From positions 62,001 to 126,000 of the forward strand of contig VGTH01000003.1 in assembly GCA_016874755.1 (NCBI GenBank): a stretch of DNA of 64,000 nucleotides. The letters run 5' to 3'. The stretch is from Deltaproteobacteria bacterium. GTDB taxonomy: Bacteria > Desulfobacterota > Binatia > UBA9968. Shown here in pieces: positions 50,713 to 58,541 of this stretch. Position 1 is the first letter of the stretch; every line of letters begins with the position of its first letter. Both the position numbers and the translations under genes were made by a program. The notes under the pieces are model-generated. The model saw nothing but the letters and a program-made list of their open reading frames with translations, had not been told where the DNA came from and searched no databases.

Positions 50713-51753
50713 CTAATATCCCCAGCGCGCTTCGGCTTTCTTCAAGCGCTGAAACTCATCATCTAACTCCTTGCGTCCGCGCAGCTCTTTGAACGCTTCG
50801 TCAACCAGATCCTGGGCCACCACTTCCGAGATCTTTGGCACGTTGTAGTTCAACTCACCCAGACGCTCTTCTTCTTTGAGCATGTCTTCGAAACCGGTGG
50901 CCCGGCCATCGAGCGGAAAGGGCATCGCTTCGAGATCACGCACGGAGCGCGCTTTGTGAATGATGCGTTCTTCCGGGTCGGGGCTGGTGAGGCGAATGCG
51001 CTTTTCCAAGTTGGTGATGTACTCGTAGTTCTTCGGCATATCGCGGACAAACCAATAGGAGCGCACCAACCCGCGCAGAAAAGCTTTCACCATGTCGGGC
51101 TTTTCTTCCAGGATGCGCCCCGTGGCAGCAACAATCCGCTCGGGGCGGCCGTCGGGATATTGATCGGCCGGCGAAACCAGCGCATTGCAGCCTTCCGCAA
51201 GCAAATCTTCGGCATACCAGGGCGGCACCGGCGCGCACTCGACGCGGCCTGAGCGTATCGCGTCTTTGTGCAGCTGCGAATTGACGCCGATGCGCACCCA
51301 TTCGACGTCTTTTTCGAGATCGAGGCCGGCCTTCTTGAGTTGAATCTGGATTGCCCAATGGCGAATGCTGTTAAAATCGCTGATGCCGACACGTTTTCCT
51401 TTCAAGTCTTGCAGCGACTTGATATGCGGCGGCCCGACCCAAACGTTGGTGTGCTGGTTGCGCCAACCGGCGATAATGTAAAGATCGGCGCCCCGCGCGC
51501 GCTGATAAAAAACCGTGCGCGACTGCACGTCCAGTGCAATGTCCACCGATTTTTCTTTCATGGCTTGCGAGATGCCGAGCTTTTCTAAACCAAAGGGCAC
51601 CATCGAGTCGGTGAGCAGCTCATAGGACAGGCCGCCGTCGGCGGTCTTGAGGCCCTCGTCGTAAAAAAAGTTCATCTCATGGGCCGCCCGCACCGGTACC
51701 TGGTGCAGCATGTGATAACAGGTCGGCGCGATTCGGAGTTTTCCATCGAGCAT
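50713..51753 (-). CDS. NMT1-type binding-protein fold, predicted cytoplasmic
   Basis: A 346-residue protein with CAGGAA upstream of the ATG. It has no signal peptide; it begins MLDGKLRIAPTCYHMLHQVP. The fold is that of NMT1/THI5-like proteins: FLRGLVRSYWFVRDMPKNYE, KSLQDLKGKRVGISDFNSIR, HKDAIRSGRVECAPVPPWYA, and LLTDSMVPFGLEKLGISQAM. It is longer at the C terminus than exported paralogues, ending ELRGRKELDDEFQRLKKAEA. It resembles 29072-30106 in lacking a leader, so both may be enzymes of the Pht5/THI5 kind and not transport proteins. The function is open. Confidence 0.68.
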   Translation of the reverse strand: MLDGKLRIAPTCYHMLHQVPVRAAHEMNFFYDEGLKTADGGLSYELLTDSMVPFGLEKLGISQAMKEKSVDIALDVQSRTVFYQRARGADLYIIAGWRNQHTNVWVGPPHIKSLQDLKGKRVGISDFNSIRHWAIQIQLKKAGLDLEKDVEWVRIGVNSQLHKDAIRSGRVECAPVPPWYAEDLLAEGCNALVSPADQYPDGRPERIVAATGRILEEKPDMVKAFLRGLVRSYWFVRDMPKNYEYITNLEKRIRLTSPDPEERIIHKARSVRDLEAMPFPLDGRATGFEDMLKEEERLGELNYNVPKISEVVAQDLVDEAFKELRGRKELDDEFQRLKKAEARWGY

Positions 51754-51801
51754 AGATTTTTCCTGCCTAAGAAAGTGAGATCAGCTGGTTGTAGGCACCC
51801 A

Positions 51802-52191
51802 TTACAGCAATAGCAACAGCGCCAGAGCGGCCAGCAGCGCACCGATGACGCTCAACGGGATAAAAGCCGAACTGCCGTGCCGCTGCGCGGCGGGCAGGAT
51901 TGCAACAGTGTCGGGTTGGGCAGGGTTTGCTCCGTTCGCTGGGCTCGGCGACGCGTCCTTAGACTGTAGACATTGCAGCGCTCGCTGCACATCTCGGCTT
52001 TCGACCTGAACTTTGACGGCGCCAAGCTGCCGGCGCGCCGACTGGCGAGTAGCGAAGCTTTTTTCCTCGACGAGAACACTTTCGATGCCCGCGGCGCTTA
52101 ATTTATCGGCGATGGCCGCCGCCTCTTTGCGCGAGCGCACGGTGGCAATTGAGATTTTCCGCAGCTCCGGTTGTGCTTTGGTGCTCGCCAC
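51802..52191 (-). CDS. DUF2007-type small protein with C-terminal membrane helix
   Basis: A 129-residue protein. The N-terminal part (RKISIATVRSRKEAAAIADK, LSAAGIESVLVEEKSFATRQ, VKVQVESRDVQRALQCLQSK) agrees with the DUF2007 'putative signal-transducing' fold. The last 22 residues are hydrophobic (FIPLSVIGALLAALALLLLL) and would anchor the protein in the membrane, with a Pro/Ala-rich linker between. The GTG start lies two bases after the stop of the binding-protein gene upstream, with no clear site of its own, so it is translationally coupled to that gene. Confidence 0.7.
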   Translation of the reverse strand: MASTKAQPELRKISIATVRSRKEAAAIADKLSAAGIESVLVEEKSFATRQSARRQLGAVKVQVESRDVQRALQCLQSKDASPSPANGANPAQPDTVAILPAAQRHGSSAFIPLSVIGALLAALALLLLL

Positions 52192-52193
52192 GA

Positions 52194-53228
52194 TTACTTG
52201 CCGAAATAGTTGCGAAAATCGTCGAGATGTTTCTTATAGCTCACCTGCAGCTCCTCCATCGGCAGCGGCAGGACCTTCTCGGCGTTGATTTCTTTGAGCG
52301 CCGGGTCGAGCGTCGCCACGTTGCTCCGCCCGGGCAAGCGCTGTTCCTTGGCCAAGAGCTCCGCCACTGGTTCAGACAACATGTAATCGATCAACAGCTT
52401 GGCCGAATTGGGATGCGGCGCTTGCTTGGCCAGCTGCACAGTGGCCGGCTGCACAACGAGCGGATCGGGATTTTTAATCCAGTCCACCGGCGCGCCCTTT
52501 TTCTTGAACATCTCGGCAACGTGGCCCCGGCCAATGTAGACGGAAAACTCGCCGGCCGCCAAGAGCGCGTTGCCGCGCCCGGAAGACTCCAGGCGAAAGT
52601 CTTGTTTCGATAGAGCTTGCAAGTATTGCCTGCCCTTCTCTTGACCGAAGCGCTTCAAGATACCCGCCAGCCAGGTAACTTGCTCGTGTTCGATTGCCAT
52701 CTTTCCCTTGTAGCGCGGGTGCAGCAAATCCTGCCATTCCTTGGGCCGCTCGTTGGGCGCCAGCATCTTGGTGTTATAGACGATGGTCATCGGATTGTAA
52801 TAGAGCGTCGTCCACATGCCTTTCGGGTCTTTAAACGCGGGCGCAAAATTCTTCGCTTCCGGGGAGAGATACGGACCGGCAACCCCCTGTTCAATCAGCA
52901 CCTGCGTGTGAAACGCACCGCCAAAGTTAAGCACGTCCACCAGATATTTCTTGGCGCGGTATTCGGTCGCCAGCCGCTGCATCATCTTGTCGCTGTCGGC
53001 CTTGTACTGCTTGACCTTCAGAAACGGATACTTCGCCTCGAACATCTTCCAAATCTGCTGCGCCGTGTCGGTGCGCAGGGTGACGTAGGCTTCGATCTCG
53101 CCGCCCTCTTTTTTGGCGGCCTCGATAATTTTCGGATCGCTGGTTTGCGCGCCGACGAGGCCGTCCCATCCCAGTGAGAATAACAATACAGCTAGAATAG
53201 TCACGCGCCGGAAATAACTATTTAACAT
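52194..53228 (-). CDS. Periplasmic solute-binding protein, Fe(3+)/AfuA type
   Basis: A 344-residue protein. The ATG at 53228 follows AAGGAGAGG; the frame is open further upstream but only through repeats. The signal peptide (VTILAVLLFSLGWDGLVGAQ) is followed by DPKIIEAAKKEGGEIEAYVT, LRTDTAQQIWKMFEAKYPFL and KMMQRLATEYRAKKYLVDVL, and by RPKEWQDLLHPRYKGKMAIE. This is the same class as 5177 and 6278. Downstream, a DUF2007 gene is coupled to it. A remnant of another member of the class lies just upstream at 53426. No permease or ATPase is beside it. Confidence 0.84.
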   Translation of the reverse strand: MLNSYFRRVTILAVLLFSLGWDGLVGAQTSDPKIIEAAKKEGGEIEAYVTLRTDTAQQIWKMFEAKYPFLKVKQYKADSDKMMQRLATEYRAKKYLVDVLNFGGAFHTQVLIEQGVAGPYLSPEAKNFAPAFKDPKGMWTTLYYNPMTIVYNTKMLAPNERPKEWQDLLHPRYKGKMAIEHEQVTWLAGILKRFGQEKGRQYLQALSKQDFRLESSGRGNALLAAGEFSVYIGRGHVAEMFKKKGAPVDWIKNPDPLVVQPATVQLAKQAPHPNSAKLLIDYMLSEPVAELLAKEQRLPGRSNVATLDPALKEINAEKVLPLPMEELQVSYKKHLDDFRNYFGK

Positions 53229-53258
53229 CAGAGACCTCTCCTTCGTGCGTTGTAAGAA

Positions 53259-53410
53259 TAACCAAAAACCGACAACTTTTTTTCGTGCATTTCGTGTTTT
53301 TTGTGGTCCATCCCCTTCTCCGACCTTCGTGCCCTTCGCGGTGAAAGTTTCTTCTCCGAATTTTGCGTCCTTTGCGTTCTTTGCGCTTGAATCTTCTTCT
53401 CCGACTCGGA
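53259..53410. repeat. Cluster of half copies of two repeat families
   Basis: ccgacaactttttttcgtgc, ttcgtgcccttcgcggtgaa, ttttgcgtcctttgcgttct and tttgcgcttgaatcttcttc are arms of the caccacgaagg and gcgcaaag families lying next to each other. They form the leader of the binding-protein gene at 52194-53228. No gene is seen. Confidence 0.5.
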
Positions 53411-53425
53411 CGCGCTGCGACAGAC

Positions 53426-53683
53426 TCAATACAAGTTCATCGTCTTGCGCCACGCTTGCTGATAGTGCTGCAGCTTTTCCAGATAAACCGGCCAATCGAT
53501 CTCGCCGCATTTCAACTTGCGCGGCCGCTGGTTGGCGAGCACCACGCCGGCGCGGCCGACGCTGACGCCGACCTCATTAGCATAATAATCCTGAACTTCT
53601 TTGGAGAGAATATGGTCGATCCATAATTTGCCGGCGTTGGGATGGGGCGCGCGGCGCGCTAACGTGATCAACAATCTCGCCAC
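53426..53683 (-). pseudogene. C-terminal remnant of an Fe(3+)-type binding protein
   Basis: About 85 codons remain: VARLLITLARRAPHPNAGKL, WIDHILSKEVQDYYANEVGV, SVGRAGVVLANQRPRKLKCG and WPVYLEKLQHYQQAWRKTMN before the stop. The APHPNAGKLWIDHILS segment matches APHPNSAKLLIDYMLS of the intact protein at 52194. The first three quarters of the gene are absent, and A/T-rich repeat sequence (aattatccattattttt) lies immediately upstream. It is a decayed neighbour or former duplicate of 52194-53228. Confidence 0.75.
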
Positions 53684-53728
53684 GGGACGCGCGCTCCTAT
53701 TCCGAAATTTTCCACTATCCATTTTCAA

Positions 53729-54589
53729 TTATCCATTATTTTTGAACGGCGCATCGCGCGCCGTGAAAAATGCTTTTAGTCCGCCCTGCTTCTTGGCCTC
53801 TTCCAAGCGCCGGCCAAACTCTTCTTCATTGGACAACTCGGCCATCGCAGTCAGCTCGGCGTTGAGATTCCACGCCTTCATCAAACCCATCATCTCCAAA
53901 CCGAGCGTCGCTTTTTGCAAGTTGATCTTGACCGTTTCCGGCGGCACCAGCGCGATACGTTTGACGATGGCGAAAGTTTCCTCCAGCAGCTTATCTTTGG
54001 CCACGACCTTATGCACCAACCGAATGCGCAGCGCCTCTTGAGCGTCGACTGAGTCGCCGGTCAGCGCATAGCGCAGCGCATTCTTGAATCCAGCCAGATG
54101 CACCCACATGAAATCGGTGCCCGCTCCATGGCGCACTTGCGGCTGGCCAAACAGCGCATCGTCGGCCGCGATTACCATGTGGCAAGTCAAAGCGAGCCAA
54201 GATGCGGCGCCGAGACAATAGCCGCTCACCGCGGCGATGATTGGCTTGGGAAACTCCCAGCGATAAAGCTGGCGCACGATCTGATCGCGCCGCGCCGCAT
54301 CGCGCCGGCGATCGTACTCGTCCGCCAGCGCCGTGTTCTCCGGAATCCCATAGGGCCAAGCAATGTCACGCTTGGTAATCTCACTGATATCCTCACCGGC
54401 AGAAAACACTCCGGCCGCACCGGTCAAAACCACCGCGCGAATCTCCGGATCCACCCGTGCCGCTGCCAACGCCGCATCCAACTCATCGCGCAAAGCGTCA
54501 TTCATCGCGTTGAGCACACCCGGCCGATTGAGCGTAATGAGCACGCCGTTGTCGCGCTTTTCGTAGAGCAAATTCTTAAAAATGGGCAT
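53729..54589 (-). CDS. Enoyl-CoA hydratase/isomerase family protein
   Basis: A 286-residue crotonase-fold protein. VLITLNRPGVLNAMNDALRD, AVVLTGAAGVFSAGEDISEI and VSGYCLGAASWLALTCHMVI mark the oxyanion-hole strands. ADDALFGQPQVRHGAGTDFM covers the catalytic region. It is a paralogue of 54666-55544, with the same unusual GxxSW and RHG-x-x-T-x-FMWxHLAGF residues, so the two arose by duplication and may form a heteromer or act in sequence. The pathway is acyl-CoA breakdown of unknown origin. The C-terminal end DAPFKNNG lies next to repeats. Confidence 0.83.
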   Translation of the reverse strand: MPIFKNLLYEKRDNGVLITLNRPGVLNAMNDALRDELDAALAAARVDPEIRAVVLTGAAGVFSAGEDISEITKRDIAWPYGIPENTALADEYDRRRDAARRDQIVRQLYRWEFPKPIIAAVSGYCLGAASWLALTCHMVIAADDALFGQPQVRHGAGTDFMWVHLAGFKNALRYALTGDSVDAQEALRIRLVHKVVAKDKLLEETFAIVKRIALVPPETVKINLQKATLGLEMMGLMKAWNLNAELTAMAELSNEEEFGRRLEEAKKQGGLKAFFTARDAPFKNNG

Positions 54590-54665
54590 TCCGGCGCCTA
54601 TCTCCTACTCGTGCCTCAAACGCGTACCCGTGCCTACTATCTTACTGTTGCCTATTGTTTACTGC
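54590..54665. repeat. gcctattgcc-type simple repeat in gap
   Basis: gttgcctattgtttactgcc and tattgcc copies of a nine- to ten-base unit lie in the 76-base gap. The same unit occurs at 3325-3350 and 10515-10545. It carries no gene. Confidence 0.5.
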
Positions 54666-55544
54666 CTATTGCCTTTTTTTAGAGCGCGGCCCAAACGGCT
54701 CCGGCTGAAACGGCCCGTCGCGCATCTGTAAATAGGCCTTGGTCCCTTCGTTGTTGCGCTTTTCATCCAACGGCCGGCGCCAATCCTCGCGCAGCAGAGT
54801 ATGCGCCGGCGCTGACAGTTGCTGGTCGAGCATGAGTGCGTCGCGCAAGCCCATCATTTGCAGACCGTTGATTGAGATGCCGAGATTGATCTTCACCGTC
54901 TCCGGCGGCACGAGCGCGATGCGCTCCACCAGGGAGAAACATTCATCGAGCAGTTGGTCGCGTGCGACGACTTTGTTGACGAGCCCGATCCGCAGGGCTT
55001 CCTGCGCATCGATATGATCGCCGGTAAGCGAGTAGCGCAACGCATTATTGAAACCAGCGAGATGGGTCCACATGAAGCCGGTATTCGATCCATGCCGCAC
55101 TTCCGGCTGGGCGAACACGGCATCTTCCGAAGCGTAGGTGATATGGGTAAACAACGCCGTCCACGAGCCAACACCCATGGCCCAGCCATTGACCGCGCCG
55201 ACCACCGGCTTGGTCAGCTCCCAAATTTTTAAGAAGATTTCCTGATGGCCGCGGTACGCATCGATGAATTGCCCGGCGTTCTCCCCTTCGCGCATGCCGT
55301 AGGGCCAAACCGTATCGCGCCGATGCGCCGCGCCGCCGCCCTGATCCATGCCCGCGGAAAAACCGCGCCCCGCCCCAGTCAAAACCACCGCGCGGATTTC
55401 CGGATCGGCTACGGCGTTATCCAGCGCATTGCTCAGCTCAGCGATCAACGGCCGGCTAAAGGCATTCATCGCCTCGGGCCGATTGAAGGTGATCAACACG
55501 CCCTTGCGCTGCTTCTCGTAAAGAATCTGCTTGTACTCGGCCAT
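54666..55544 (-). CDS. Enoyl-CoA hydratase/isomerase family protein
   Basis: A 292-residue crotonase-fold protein. It shows VLITFNRPEAMNAFSRPLIA, AVVLTGAGRGFSAGMDQGGG and VNGWAMGVGSWTALFTHITY (oxyanion-hole strands). AEDAVFAQPEVRHGSNTGFM-like residues follow (ASEDAVFAQPEVRHG), with a P-E pair in the catalytic region, and LTGDHIDAQEALRIGLVNKV. Residues 60-90 are longer than usual. It is the upstream partner of 53729-54589. A divergent CoA transferase gene starts 148 bases away, so one region may drive the whole acyl-CoA set. Confidence 0.84.
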   Translation of the reverse strand: MAEYKQILYEKQRKGVLITFNRPEAMNAFSRPLIAELSNALDNAVADPEIRAVVLTGAGRGFSAGMDQGGGAAHRRDTVWPYGMREGENAGQFIDAYRGHQEIFLKIWELTKPVVGAVNGWAMGVGSWTALFTHITYASEDAVFAQPEVRHGSNTGFMWTHLAGFNNALRYSLTGDHIDAQEALRIGLVNKVVARDQLLDECFSLVERIALVPPETVKINLGISINGLQMMGLRDALMLDQQLSAPAHTLLREDWRRPLDEKRNNEGTKAYLQMRDGPFQPEPFGPRSKKRQ

Positions 55545-55691
55545 GATGAGGTGAACTTACTAATCTTGCTGAACCTTGTAAATCGGAAAATTGCCCATGC
55601 GCTGCCTCGATGTGCGGCATAGGTTTGCTTGACACCATTCAACCATCCGCGTAAGAATCGCGACGAATCAAGCTTCACTGAGGGATTTTTC

Positions 55692-56897
55692 ATGGCCAAT
55701 CCATCCGGACCGCTAGTCGGTTATCGCGTGCTCGATCTCGGCGGGCCGCTGAGTTTACACTGCACAAAACTTTTGGCGGACATGGGCGCGGACGTGATCA
55801 AAGTCGAGTCGCCCAAGGGCGACGAGTCGCGGCGGGTGCCGCCGTTTAAAGACGACGTGCCGCACCCGGAGACGAGCCTCTATCATCTGCATTTCAACAC
55901 CAACAAGCGCAGCATCACGCTCGATATCGAAAAGCCTGACGGCCGGGCGATTTTGCTTGAGTTGTGCAGCAAAGCCGATGTCGTCATCGAGACTTTCCGG
56001 CCATCGCGCGCCAAAGAACTGCGCTTAACCTACGCCGACTTGAGCGCCGGCAACCCGAAACTGATCGTCGCTTCGATTACACCGTTTGGCCAGAACGGCC
56101 CGTGGAAGGAGTACAAGGCCAATGACATGGCCGGCATCGCACTGGGCAATTTGCTCTATCTGGCCGGCGAGCCGGGCGAGCCGCCGCTGCAGCCACCGGG
56201 TGAGATCGCCTACGGCATGGCGTCGACCTACGGCGCCTTCGGCATCGCCGTCGCCCTCTACCACCGACTGGACAGCGGCAAAGGACAACACATCGATGTC
56301 TCCATGCACGAATGCGGCGGCCACATCGCCGGCTACTTCATTCCCAACTATGGCTACACCGGCGACAAGCCCGCGCGCGCTTCGCGCAAGGGCGAAGAGA
56401 CCGATCTCTACGATCCATACAAAACCAAGAACGGCTACGCGCGCATTTTTATCATTCCCATCGAACAGTGGCGCCGCTTGGTCGAATGGATGGGCAAGCC
56501 GCCGTCGATCTCAGGTCCCGAGTTCGAAAAGATGGCTTTCCGGCGCAAGCACCCGGACATCGTCGTCGGCGCCATCGCCGAATTCTGCGCCAAGCATACA
56601 AAAGAAGAACTTTACGAAGAAGGCCAGAAACGCCGCATCGCAGTCACGCCTATCAACACCGCCGGCGAGTTTGTCGAAATGGAACAAACCAAAGCGCGCG
56701 GCCTGTTCGAAGAAGTAAAGCACCCATTGATCGGCACATATAAACAATTCGGCCCGGTGCCGCGCCTGATGGACAGCCCCGGCGGCATCTTCCGCCCCGC
56801 GCCGCTGCTCGGCGAGCACAACGCCGAGATTCATCGCGGCGAGCTGGGCTTGAACGGTGACGATCTCGCCGCGCTACGGGCTTCCGGAGTGATCTGA
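55692..56897 (+). CDS. CaiB/BaiF family CoA transferase homologue, catalytic Asp apparently absent
   Basis: A 401-residue protein starting at the ATG at 55692 (GPLVGYRVLDLGGPLSLHCT), preceded by a weak GAGGG. LLADMGADVIKVESPKGDES, KRSITLDIEKPDGRAILLEL and FRPSRAKELRLTYADLSAGN agree with class III CoA transferases. The nucleophilic Asp of the family should lie ten residues before the Gly of GAFGIAVALYHR, but the residue there is Tyr174 (PGEIAYGMASTYGAFG). A non-transferase role or a partner for the other transferase gene (57240) is possible. The alignment is by eye. It is on the same strand as 57240-58448 and 58542-59384. Confidence 0.8.
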   Translation: MANPSGPLVGYRVLDLGGPLSLHCTKLLADMGADVIKVESPKGDESRRVPPFKDDVPHPETSLYHLHFNTNKRSITLDIEKPDGRAILLELCSKADVVIETFRPSRAKELRLTYADLSAGNPKLIVASITPFGQNGPWKEYKANDMAGIALGNLLYLAGEPGEPPLQPPGEIAYGMASTYGAFGIAVALYHRLDSGKGQHIDVSMHECGGHIAGYFIPNYGYTGDKPARASRKGEETDLYDPYKTKNGYARIFIIPIEQWRRLVEWMGKPPSISGPEFEKMAFRRKHPDIVVGAIAEFCAKHTKEELYEEGQKRRIAVTPINTAGEFVEMEQTKARGLFEEVKHPLIGTYKQFGPVPRLMDSPGGIFRPAPLLGEHNAEIHRGELGLNGDDLAALRASGVI

Positions 56898-56909
56898 AGA
56901 GGATTGGCT

Positions 56910-57213
56910 CACCACGAAGGACACGAAGATCACGAAGGAAGAAAGTTAAGATAGTGGACTTCGATGGGTTGTCCAGCAAAGTGATCGGTTGTGCCTTGGA
57001 AGTCCACCGCGAACTTGGACCTGGACTATTAGAATCGATCTACGAGCAGGATCAGTTGATGAAGATTCACGAGGCACAGCTTCTGACTTATATGAAGCTC
57101 GCGAAACTGCAGGTTGGATGACTAATCAACTTCAATGCGATTACTTTGAAAAAGGGTATTAAGAGATTCGTTCTGTAATCCGGAACTTCGTGACCTTCGT
57201 GTCCTTCGTGGTG
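56910..57213. mobile_element. 304-bp element with 27-bp terminal inverted repeats and a GxxExxY remnant
   Basis: The left end (56910-56936, starting caccacgaaggacacgaaga) and the right end (57187-57213, ending cttcgtggtg) are inverted copies over 27 bases with one mismatch. Between them lies a degenerate GxxExxY gene. The same terminal sequences bound 74- to 86-bp elements without a gene at 15795, 26625 and 45680. The pattern looks like a small non-autonomous mobile or dispersed element. No transposase is seen. Confidence 0.6.
56954..57178 (+). pseudogene. GxxExxY protein remnant
   Basis: The frame reads LSSKVIGCALEVHRELGPGL, LESIYEQ, then DQLMKIHEAQLLTYMKLAKL and LINFNAITLKKGIKRFVL. The family signature (G-x-x-E-x-x-Y, here GLLESIY) is present. 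Compared with family members of about 120-130 residues, roughly 50 central residues are missing. A TGA at the place of a conserved Leu (VG-stop-LINFN) further breaks the frame. The function of the family is unknown. Confidence 0.75.
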
Positions 57214-57239
57214 AACAACTGATTTCAAAGGAAGCTCAT

Positions 57240-58448
57240 ATGTCACAACTACCCCTAGAAGGCATCCGCGTTATTGAACTAACCACCGGCGCGGCCGGGC
57301 CTACGGTGGCGCGGGTTTTGTGTGAGTTTGGCGCGGAGGTGATTCGCTGCGAGACCCGGCTGCGCGGCGACGGGCATCGCGGCGAAGATCCGAAGCTGTG
57401 GAACAAGAAGCCCGACTTTATGAAGCTGCAGCGTGGCAAAAAATCTTTCACGGTCAACATGCAGACCGCCAAGGGCCGCGAGCTGGTCAGAGAGCTGTGC
57501 AAAAAGTCCGACGTGCTGGTGGAAAATTTTGGCCTTGGCATATTGGAAAAATGGGGACTGCACTGGCCCGATCTGCAAAAGATCAATCCGAAGATGATTT
57601 TGATTCGCGTCAAGGGCATGGGTTGCACCGGGCCGCACGCTGCCGATCTCACCTATGGCCCTAACGTCGGCAACACGATGGCGACGACTTACTTGTGGAA
57701 CTATCCTGGCGCCGACACAGCCACCGCGGAGCCGCGCACCCAGCATCCCGACTTCATGGGCGGAGTGACCGGCGCCTTCGGCGTTGTCCTCGCATTAATG
57801 CAACGCAAGAAGACCGGCATGGGGCAATGGATCGACAGCGCTCAGCAGGAAATCGGCGCATCGTTGCTCGGCCCAAAGTATTTAGAATACACGCTCAACA
57901 AGCGCGAGCCCAAACCCGAGGGCAACCGCAGCGCCATCGCCGCGCCTTATGGGCCCTACCAATGCAAAGGCAACGATCGCTGGTGTGTGCTGGCGGTCTA
58001 TAATGACGAGGAGTGGGAACGCTTCGCCAGTCTAGTGGAAAAATCCGGCACCAAGCGAGATCCGAAGTTCGCCACCCACTTTCAGCGCGTGCGCAACAAA
58101 GAAGCGCTCGACAAATGGGTGACCGCGTGGACCGTGCAGCACGACCCCTATGAAATCATGGAATTGGTCCAAAGCGTCGATGTCTGCGCGGCTGTGGTGC
58201 AAGACGTTGAGGACCAGTTCAAAAACGACAAGCAATACGCCGCGACGGGCTTTCTGGTAAACCTGACCGAGCCCGAAGCCGGCCCGGTGGTCACCGAAAA
58301 CGTGCCGATGCGCATGTCGCTTACACCGGGCAAAGTGCGCGGCCTGGCGCCGCTCATGGGCGAACACACCCAAGAGATTGCGAAAAACTTGCTGGGCTTG
58401 AGCGAGGACGAGATCAAAAAGTTGGACGAGGAGAAAGTGCTCTATTAA
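57240..58448 (+). CDS. CaiB/BaiF family (class III) CoA transferase
   Basis: A 402-residue protein with AAAGGAAG before the ATG. PLEGIRVIELTTGAAGPTVA, LCEFGAEVIRCETRLRGDGH and LVENFGLGILEKWGLHWPDL show the family. The catalytic Asp is kept at the expected place (HPDFMGGVTGAFGVVLALMQ). It transfers CoA between acids by an Asp-linked intermediate. It is transcribed with an enoyl-CoA hydratase gene (58542) and follows the Asp-less homologue (55692) across the GxxExxY element. The acids are unknown. Confidence 0.87.
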   Translation: MSQLPLEGIRVIELTTGAAGPTVARVLCEFGAEVIRCETRLRGDGHRGEDPKLWNKKPDFMKLQRGKKSFTVNMQTAKGRELVRELCKKSDVLVENFGLGILEKWGLHWPDLQKINPKMILIRVKGMGCTGPHAADLTYGPNVGNTMATTYLWNYPGADTATAEPRTQHPDFMGGVTGAFGVVLALMQRKKTGMGQWIDSAQQEIGASLLGPKYLEYTLNKREPKPEGNRSAIAAPYGPYQCKGNDRWCVLAVYNDEEWERFASLVEKSGTKRDPKFATHFQRVRNKEALDKWVTAWTVQHDPYEIMELVQSVDVCAAVVQDVEDQFKNDKQYAATGFLVNLTEPEAGPVVTENVPMRMSLTPGKVRGLAPLMGEHTQEIAKNLLGLSEDEIKKLDEEKVLY

Positions 58449-58528
58449 TTAAAAAGTAGAAATTAAAAGTTCAAAAAAGAACCCTCCGAATCCGACTTTT
58501 GTAACTTTGAATTTTTAATTTGAATTAC
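58447..58528. repeat. A/T-rich inverted repeat (aaattaaaa/ttttaattt family)
   Basis: ttaattaaaaagtagaaatt is followed, after aaccctccgaatccga, by the inverse-like taactttgaatttttaattt. It lies in the 93-base gap between the CoA transferase and the hydratase genes. It is the same family as 49497-49596. Confidence 0.5.
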
Positions 58529-58541
58529 CCCGGGAGGAACG

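Noticed and set aside
53229-53510. A longer start for the binding protein at 52194 (about 94 extra residues).
   Set aside because: The extra part translates repeat sequence. The ATG at 53228 has a strong ribosome-binding site and starts a signal peptide.
56954-57178. In-frame TGA in the GxxExxY remnant as a possible Sec codon.
   Set aside because: The family has Leu at that place, about 50 central residues are missing, and no Cys motif is near. A nonsense mutation in a decayed gene explains it.
15795-57213. The many short palindromes considered as a CRISPR array.
   Set aside because: The repeats are scattered one by one between genes, with variable arms and no regular spacers, and no cas genes are seen.
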